From positions 1-46,919 of the forward strand of contig CANHQK010000013.1 of assembly GCA_947462765.1 (NCBI GenBank): a stretch of DNA of 46,919 nucleotides, written 5' to 3'. Positions within the stretch are counted from its first letter, which is position 1. The number at the start of each line of letters is the position of its first letter. A model generated the notes under the pieces. The model did no database searches, was not told where the DNA came from, and saw only the letters and a list, made by a program, of their open reading frames with translations. Position numbers and translations under genes: made by a program. This document shows positions 43,083 through 46,919 of the stretch, in pieces. Source of the stretch: Bdellovibrionales bacterium (GTDB lineage Bacteria > Bdellovibrionota > UBA1018 > CAIMNF01).

Positions 43083-43541
43083 TCAGGGAGGATTGGGAAC
43101 CCCGCCAGAAGGGGGGGGCGGAGGGGCTTCACCGGGAGGCTTGGGTGCATCAGGCACTCCCACCTCCACCGGTGTCGAAAGAGGAACGGGTGCGTAAGAC
43201 GGATCAGAAAGAGGATCACTCGGAACCAAATCCCGCTTGGCTCCGTTCCGGATCGCCTCGAATTCGGCCCGCTCCGCATAATTGCGCGCCTCGTCCGCGA
43301 GCTTTTTAGCCGCCTTGAAATTTTTGAGACGATAGGCCTGCCGGGCCTGCAACCCGACCTCATTCGACATCCGGTATAACTCGGGAGCGAGAGTGTCGGC
43401 ATTCACTTCCTTCGCGGCGCGGATACTGACCTCCATGTTGGACATCTCCTGGGACGGCCGCAGTGCCGTGACCGAGCAGGATGCCAAAAAAAAGGGGGCT
43501 ACCAGGAGCCCCCTTTTCATGGAATTCGCTATTCCGTTCAC
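43083..43541 (-). CDS. DUF4398-like lipoprotein
   Basis: GTG 43541 overlaps the pal stop as GTGA. ATG 43520 is an alternative that gives a shorter n-region. Either way a lipobox FFLASC anchors the 152-residue product. The middle is a helical hairpin (about 40-105: SIRAAKEVNADTLAPELY, ARQAYRLKNFKAAKKLADEA) matching the DUF4398 helical domain often found before OmpA/TPR modules. The tail is Pro-rich (EAPPPPPSGGVPNPP), like the following CpoB-like protein. It is likely periplasmic, part of the Pal-associated set. Confidence 0.75.
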   Translation of the reverse strand: MNGIANSMKRGLLVAPFFLASCSVTALRPSQEMSNMEVSIRAAKEVNADTLAPELYRMSNEVGLQARQAYRLKNFKAAKKLADEARNYAERAEFEAIRNGAKRDLVPSDPLSDPSYAPVPLSTPVEVGVPDAPKPPGEAPPPPPSGGVPNPP

Positions 43542-44014
43542 CGTGCGGTTACGACGAAGTTCGCGCGACGATTGCGGGCATACGCTTCTTCAGTCGTCCC
43601 TTGGTCGAGGAGCTTTTCCTTGCCAAAACTGATCACCGAGATCCGGTCGGCCGATACGCCTTGCTCGACGAGAAACTTCTTCACTGAGTTGGCGCGCTTC
43701 TCACCGAGAGCGACGTTGTACTGAATCCCGCCACGCTGATCGCAATGACCTTCAACCTGGATCTTGGCCGAAGCCTTGTCTTTCAGGATCTGGCTATTGG
43801 CTTTGAGGATTTCTTTGGCTTTACCATCGAGGACGTAGGCATCGTAACCGAAATTGATGGATTGAAGTCCCATGGCATTGCCACGATCGGAATCACCGAT
43901 GTTTTCGTCTGCATTCGCTGCAGACGCCAATCCGGACTCATCCGGCTTGGGCTTTTTGGAACACGCAGGCGCCGCGAGAGTGGCGGCAAGCAGCAACATG
44001 ACCAGTTTATTCAT
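43538..44014 (-). CDS. pal: Peptidoglycan-associated lipoprotein Pal
   Basis: Pal tethers the outer membrane to peptidoglycan. The 158-residue protein has a lipobox LAAPAC, a short spacer (SKKPKPDESG), and an OmpA domain with INFGYDAYVLDGKAKEIL, the diaminopimelate-binding VEGHCDQRGGIQYNVALGEKRA (Asp and Arg ligands) and RISVISFGKEKL. GAGGAGACAAAAAG precedes the ATG. It leads pal, DUF4398-like, cpoB-like, tsaD. The TolB/TolQRA partners are not in the window. Confidence 0.93.
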   Translation of the reverse strand: MNKLVMLLLAATLAAPACSKKPKPDESGLASAANADENIGDSDRGNAMGLQSINFGYDAYVLDGKAKEILKANSQILKDKASAKIQVEGHCDQRGGIQYNVALGEKRANSVKKFLVEQGVSADRISVISFGKEKLLDQGTTEEAYARNRRANFVVTAR

Positions 44015-44051
44015 CTTTTTGTCTCCTCAAAGGTTGGTTTGATCGCTACAT

Positions 44052-45221
44052 TTAATCCTCTTTCACCCATTCCTGCAAGACATCCTCGTCAAAAACATGA
44101 TGGGTGCACGGATTAAATCCACCTCCGGGGCCGGCTTCCAGCCACTCCCTTTTGGAGAGCCGGTCGAATTTTTGAACTCCGGTAAATACATGCGCTGCAT
44201 CAAAAATCCCCGCATCACCCAGAGTCCGCAACAAGCGAGCCCCCCCCTCCACCATCACACTTTGCAGGGGCTTCTCAAATGGCATCGACTCGAGGGTGCT
44301 CCGGAAAGCCTCGACCAGATCAGGAGAGTCGGGACCCACCTCCATCGGATGAAAAATCGCCCCTGCCCGCTTTTCGTCCGGGAGCCGGCTCCCGCAGACG
44401 AGAACCCGGAATCCGTGAAGGGCAGACTCAGGCTCATTCAAGAGGTCTCCTCGGGGATCGAATACGATGCGCAAGGGCTGCCTTTGCCTGGGAGGAGCAC
44501 AGTCCCTCACCGTGAGAGCCGGCCGGTCGAGCAAAAAGGTCCGGGCCCCCACCACGATCGCATCATACTTTTGCCGGAGCCAATGGGTGTAGGCGCGAGA
44601 CTTCGCATTCGTGATCCATTTCGAGTTCCCGTCAACATCCGCCAGATGCCCGGAAGGCATCCGGGCCCACTTGGACACCCAGACGGTTTTTTTCGCTCCT
44701 CGGGTCTTCAGGAAAGGAAACAAGAGTGCTCGGACCTCGGCCTCCAGCACTCCGGTTTTGACACGAATCCCGGAAGCCGCCAGGCGACGGAGGCCCTCTC
44801 CACTGACTCTGGGATCCGGATCCGAAGTCGCGACAACCAGGCGTGCAATTCCGCGCCCAAGAAATAGGTCCGAACAAGGGGGTTGGAATCCGGTGTGCGA
44901 ACAGGGCTCAAGCGTGACGAAGACTTCCGCACCTTCCAGACTCACACCTTCCGGCAATGAAGCGAAAGCCATGCGCTCCGCATGAGGTTGCTTCCAGGCC
45001 TGAGTATGCCCCCGAGCCAATTCGTGTCCGTTCTTGACGATCACACACCCCACACCTGGATTCGGCGCGGAGATGCCGACCGATTTCATCGATTCGATCA
45101 GGGCCTGCCCCATCCAATACTCGTCAGTTCCAGCCGGAAAAAAAGGATCGACTCGATCGATGAGAGTCCGATCGATCCTGCCTGCGAGTCCGAATCCGGG
45201 ACGTAAGGGCTTCCACTGCAT
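44052..45221 (-). CDS. ribD: Riboflavin biosynthesis deaminase/reductase RibD
   Basis: RibD deaminates and reduces the pyrimidine intermediate in riboflavin synthesis. I use ATG 45221; the GTG at 45227 would sit 1 nt from the predicted -10. The 389-residue protein has a deaminase domain with HAERMAFASL (zinc His, catalytic Glu) and EPCSHTGFQPPCSD (zinc Cys pair), and a C-terminal reductase (KYDAIVVGARTFLLDRPALT, MVEGGARLLRTLGDAGIFD). It has an extra 35-residue N-terminus before DEYWMGQAL. Other rib genes are elsewhere. It precedes pal by 37 nt. Confidence 0.93.
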   Translation of the reverse strand: MQWKPLRPGFGLAGRIDRTLIDRVDPFFPAGTDEYWMGQALIESMKSVGISAPNPGVGCVIVKNGHELARGHTQAWKQPHAERMAFASLPEGVSLEGAEVFVTLEPCSHTGFQPPCSDLFLGRGIARLVVATSDPDPRVSGEGLRRLAASGIRVKTGVLEAEVRALLFPFLKTRGAKKTVWVSKWARMPSGHLADVDGNSKWITNAKSRAYTHWLRQKYDAIVVGARTFLLDRPALTVRDCAPPRQRQPLRIVFDPRGDLLNEPESALHGFRVLVCGSRLPDEKRAGAIFHPMEVGPDSPDLVEAFRSTLESMPFEKPLQSVMVEGGARLLRTLGDAGIFDAAHVFTGVQKFDRLSKREWLEAGPGGGFNPCTHHVFDEDVLQEWVKED

Positions 45222-45228
45222 TGGCACA

Positions 45229-45257
45229 AGAATCGCAACCCTGTCAGGTCAACACAA
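45229..45257 (-). promoter_or_regulatory. ribD promoter, predicted leaderless
   Basis: On the minus strand TTGTGT, a 17-nt spacer, GATTCT, ending 7 nt before ATG 45221. The -35 matches only its first three bases well. Confidence 0.4.
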
Positions 45258-45274
45258 CCGAAAAAGGAGGAATC

Positions 45275-45655
45275 ATGAGAGACATCAATCGCGTCATGTT
45301 ACTGGGCCGAATCGGAAATGATCCGGTGGTGAGGCAGACCAAAACCGGAATCCCGGTGGCCAACTTCAGTCTGGCAACCGAATTCTGGAATCGCACCAAA
45401 AACGAGGGAGAAACCACCTGGCACCGGATTGTGGCCTGGGGTCGCCCCGCGGAACTGGCGGAGCAGGAACTGAAAAAGGGAATGCCCCTGCTCGTGGAGG
45501 GCGGAATCCGCGTTCGCAAATATGAGGACGAAGAGGGGGAAGTTCACTACCTGCACGAAGTGCATGCGGACCAGCTGCACTTTTTACACTCCAAACCGAA
45601 ACCCGAGACCACGCCGGAAACAACTCCGATCGCAGAAGGGGCTTCAGCGGGCTAA
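45275..45655 (+). CDS. Single-stranded DNA-binding protein without acidic tip
   Basis: ATG 45275 follows AAAAAGGAGG. The 126-residue OB-fold protein has the SSB core: MRDINRVMLLGRIGNDPVVR, GIPVANFSLAT, TTWHRIVAWGRPAELAEQ, LVEGGIRVRKY. The tail is short (about 20 residues, KPKPETTPETTPIAEGASAG) and ends without the acidic D-D-D/E-x-P-F tip that recruits partners. That suggests a secondary or plasmid/competence-type SSB rather than the main replicative one, or an alternative partner mode. It overlaps the convergent next gene by 12 nt. Confidence 0.9.
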   Translation: MRDINRVMLLGRIGNDPVVRQTKTGIPVANFSLATEFWNRTKNEGETTWHRIVAWGRPAELAEQELKKGMPLLVEGGIRVRKYEDEEGEVHYLHEVHADQLHFLHSKPKPETTPETTPIAEGASAG

Positions 45656-46054
45656 ACGGACCAGATCACCGATCATCACCGTTTGGGGCAGGAGGGAAAC
45701 CTCCTGCTCCAGCGAAACATAGCGATCCACTCGAGCAATGGCGGTTTTCTCATCGGCGTGGATGACCTTGATCCGACCCACCGGGATCATGTGCTCCCCT
45801 GCGACTTTCTCCGAGAGGATATCAAAGCTCACCACCTTGCGGTAGACATCGAGAACCGAGCCTTTTTTCACGCCCTGGTTGCTTCCCATGTTCACAAAAA
45901 TTTCTTTCGGAGGCGGACGGTCCGACTCACCGAGGTCGATGGCACGGAAGACCTCATACACACTGTAGTCCGCGCCGAGGGCGCGCAAAGGCATGAACAT
46001 CTCGACGATGCATGCGAATCCGATCAGGGCGGCAATTCCAAATTTGCTCTTCAT
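45644..46054 (-). CDS. Small secreted protein, FlgT-C-like beta domain
   Basis: The 136-residue protein has a signal peptide (KFGIAALIGFACIVEMFMPLRALGA region) and a compact beta domain: FVNMGSNQGVKKGSVLDVYRK, IPVGRIKVIHADEKTAIARV, QTVMIGDLVRLAR. The N-x-G-x-x-x-G-V-x-x-G-x-x-x-x-V-Y pattern is shared by FlgT C-terminal-like domains of periplasmic proteins. Whether it relates to a flagellum here is unknown. GAGAGGAAAC precedes the ATG. Confidence 0.65.
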   Translation of the reverse strand: MKSKFGIAALIGFACIVEMFMPLRALGADYSVYEVFRAIDLGESDRPPPKEIFVNMGSNQGVKKGSVLDVYRKVVSFDILSEKVAGEHMIPVGRIKVIHADEKTAIARVDRYVSLEQEVSLLPQTVMIGDLVRLAR

Positions 46055-46187
46055 GTTTCCTCTCCATGAGGCGTAACGATTCCTGCCGCATCCCTGGCAA
46101 CACTCCGGGCGTCCTTGCCCGATTACTCATCGGGTCCGGAGGGACACGGCTTGAGTCTTAAAATCGTTCTGCCGGAAGAAACAAACG
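46055..46187. other. Gap between alaS and the secreted protein
   Basis: The plus strand holds CCCGAT-TACTC-ATCGGG, a 6-bp inverted repeat without a T-tract. I see no tRNA or small ORF. Confidence 0.3.
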
Positions 46188-46919
46188 TCAGCTTTTTGAC
46201 AGTTTTTGAAGCACCAGCTCGCGTGCCGCAGCAATCGCCTGATCGAGCTTTGTAGCATCGGCCCCACCGGCTTGGGCAAAATCAGGCTTACCGCCCCCCT
46301 TGCCCCCGAAGACACCCGCAGAATTCTTGATGATCTCGCCCGCATTCACGCCGGTCACCTTGGATCCCACCGCCACCACCAAGAAGGGCTTCTCACCCGC
46401 TTCGCCGGACTCACGGATTCCAAGAATCGTCACGGACGCAGGGTCCTTCTGCTTGATCCGATCAGCCATCTCGCGGAGCTTCTTCATTCCCTCGCCCGCC
46501 GGAGCCGCCTGACCAGCCACTACGCGAATACCCGAGTGCGTACTCGCTGCCTGAAGCAAAGTCTCGATTTCCACTCCTTGCTGAGCGGCCTCGAGCTTTT
46601 CGATCTGCTTCCGGAGCTCCCGGGTCTCGTCAAAGAGACGCTCGACCTTGGTCGGGATCTCATCGACATTCGAAGCCTTCAATTGATCGCGGAGGGACTT
46701 GAGCTTGCCGTCCTGCTCACGCAAGAAAGCAAAGGCTCCTTTCGAGGTGTAGGCGATGATCCGGCGGACACCCGCTGCAATTCCGGCCTCGGACGCGATT
46801 TTGAACAAATGGATGTCGGAACTTGTGTCGACGTGCGTTCCGCCGCAGAGTTCGGTCGAGTAATCGCCAACCTGAACCACACGAACCTGATCGCCGTACT
46901 TTTCACCGAAAAAGGCAAT
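46188..46919 (-). CDS. alaS: Alanyl-tRNA synthetase, C-terminal part, cut by window edge
   Basis: The frame is open to the window edge, so the catalytic domain lies outside. Visible are the end of the editing domain (AFFGEKYGDQVRVVQVGDYS and ELCGGTHVDTSSDI with its zinc Cys and His), an oligomerisation/coiled-coil section (LKSLRDQLKAS, RELRKQIEKLEAAQ) and the C-Ala domain (GVFGGKGGGKPDFAQAGG). AlaRS charges tRNA-Ala and edits mischarged serine and glycine. The final residues KLSKS are normal. No terminator is obvious. Confidence 0.95.
   Translation of the reverse strand: MAFFGEKYGDQVRVVQVGDYSTELCGGTHVDTSSDIHLFKIASEAGIAAGVRRIIAYTSKGAFAFLREQDGKLKSLRDQLKASNVDEIPTKVERLFDETRELRKQIEKLEAAQQGVEIETLLQAASTHSGIRVVAGQAAPAGEGMKKLREMADRIKQKDPASVTILGIRESGEAGEKPFLVVAVGSKVTGVNAGEIIKNSAGVFGGKGGGKPDFAQAGGADATKLDQAIAAARELVLQKLSKS

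Noticed and set aside
46100-46140. Inverted repeat near the right end as a terminator
   Set aside because: Six-base stem and no T-run on either strand.

Overview
The window is a gene-dense stretch of a Gram-negative chromosome. It carries many Sec lipoproteins (lipobox cysteines), a Pal/CpoB-like envelope cluster, an outer-membrane barrel candidate, POTRA-type FtsQ and class IVb pilin-like proteins. The gene content and the many small secreted proteins without recognisable relatives remind me of Bdellovibrionota/Oligoflexia-like or other deltaproteobacteria-like lineages. That placement is inference, and no rRNA is present to settle it. Both ends cut a gene: a transposase-like ORF on the left and alaS on the right. 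No CRISPR array or intact mobile element is visible, and no gene-free stretch exceeds 300 bases.

Layout. 1-2.3 kb: transposase remnant, then a secreted HEAT-like protein coupled to a secreted protein with a caspase-like His/Cys layout. 2.3-6.6 kb (minus): lysA, a Gly/Met-rich lipoprotein, and a purine phosphorylase/MtaD pair. 6.7-10.2 kb (minus): ftsQ-ftsA-ftsZ with an Asn-rich FtsZ linker and a terminator. 10.3-13.1 kb: an active/inactive M16 peptidase pair, then convergent terC and tRNA-Lys. 13.8-20.5 kb: a metallopeptidase-like lipoprotein, a class V aminotransferase, acetyl-CoA synthetase and cinA. 20.6-25.5 kb: a lipoprotein closed by a strong terminator, then dedA, a CHASE2 adenylate cyclase and a cyclic-nucleotide-binding protein as one operon. 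25.5-27.8 kb: a SPOR protein diverging from five tiny overlapping pilin-like genes. 27.8-30 kb: PfkB kinase and a membrane metallophosphoesterase. 30-33 kb (minus): an ABC importer with a fused double permease, an ATPase, and an AAA-associated domain as a separate gene. 33-37.6 kb: two secreted proteins, lon and proC. 37.6-45.2 kb (minus): ribD, pal, DUF4398-like, cpoB/ybgF-like, tsaD, rsmA, DUF502, smpB, rpoZ and a beta-barrel. The right end holds ssb, a small secreted protein and partial alaS.

Recurring regulatory theme. Many operon-leading genes have a sigma70-like -10 ending only 6-9 nt before the start codon, often with a -35 exactly 17 nt further up, and no Shine-Dalgarno. Internal genes have clear Shine-Dalgarno sites or ATGA/GTGA overlaps. 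This predicts widespread leaderless transcription.

The best candidate for something undescribed is the miniature pilin cluster at 26.2-27.8 kb: overlapping prepilin-like ORFs, apparently using a CTG start inside a CTGA stop/start overlap. Next come the caspase-like secreted protein, the importer without a binding protein, and the 31-bp palindrome covering the lysA -35 box.
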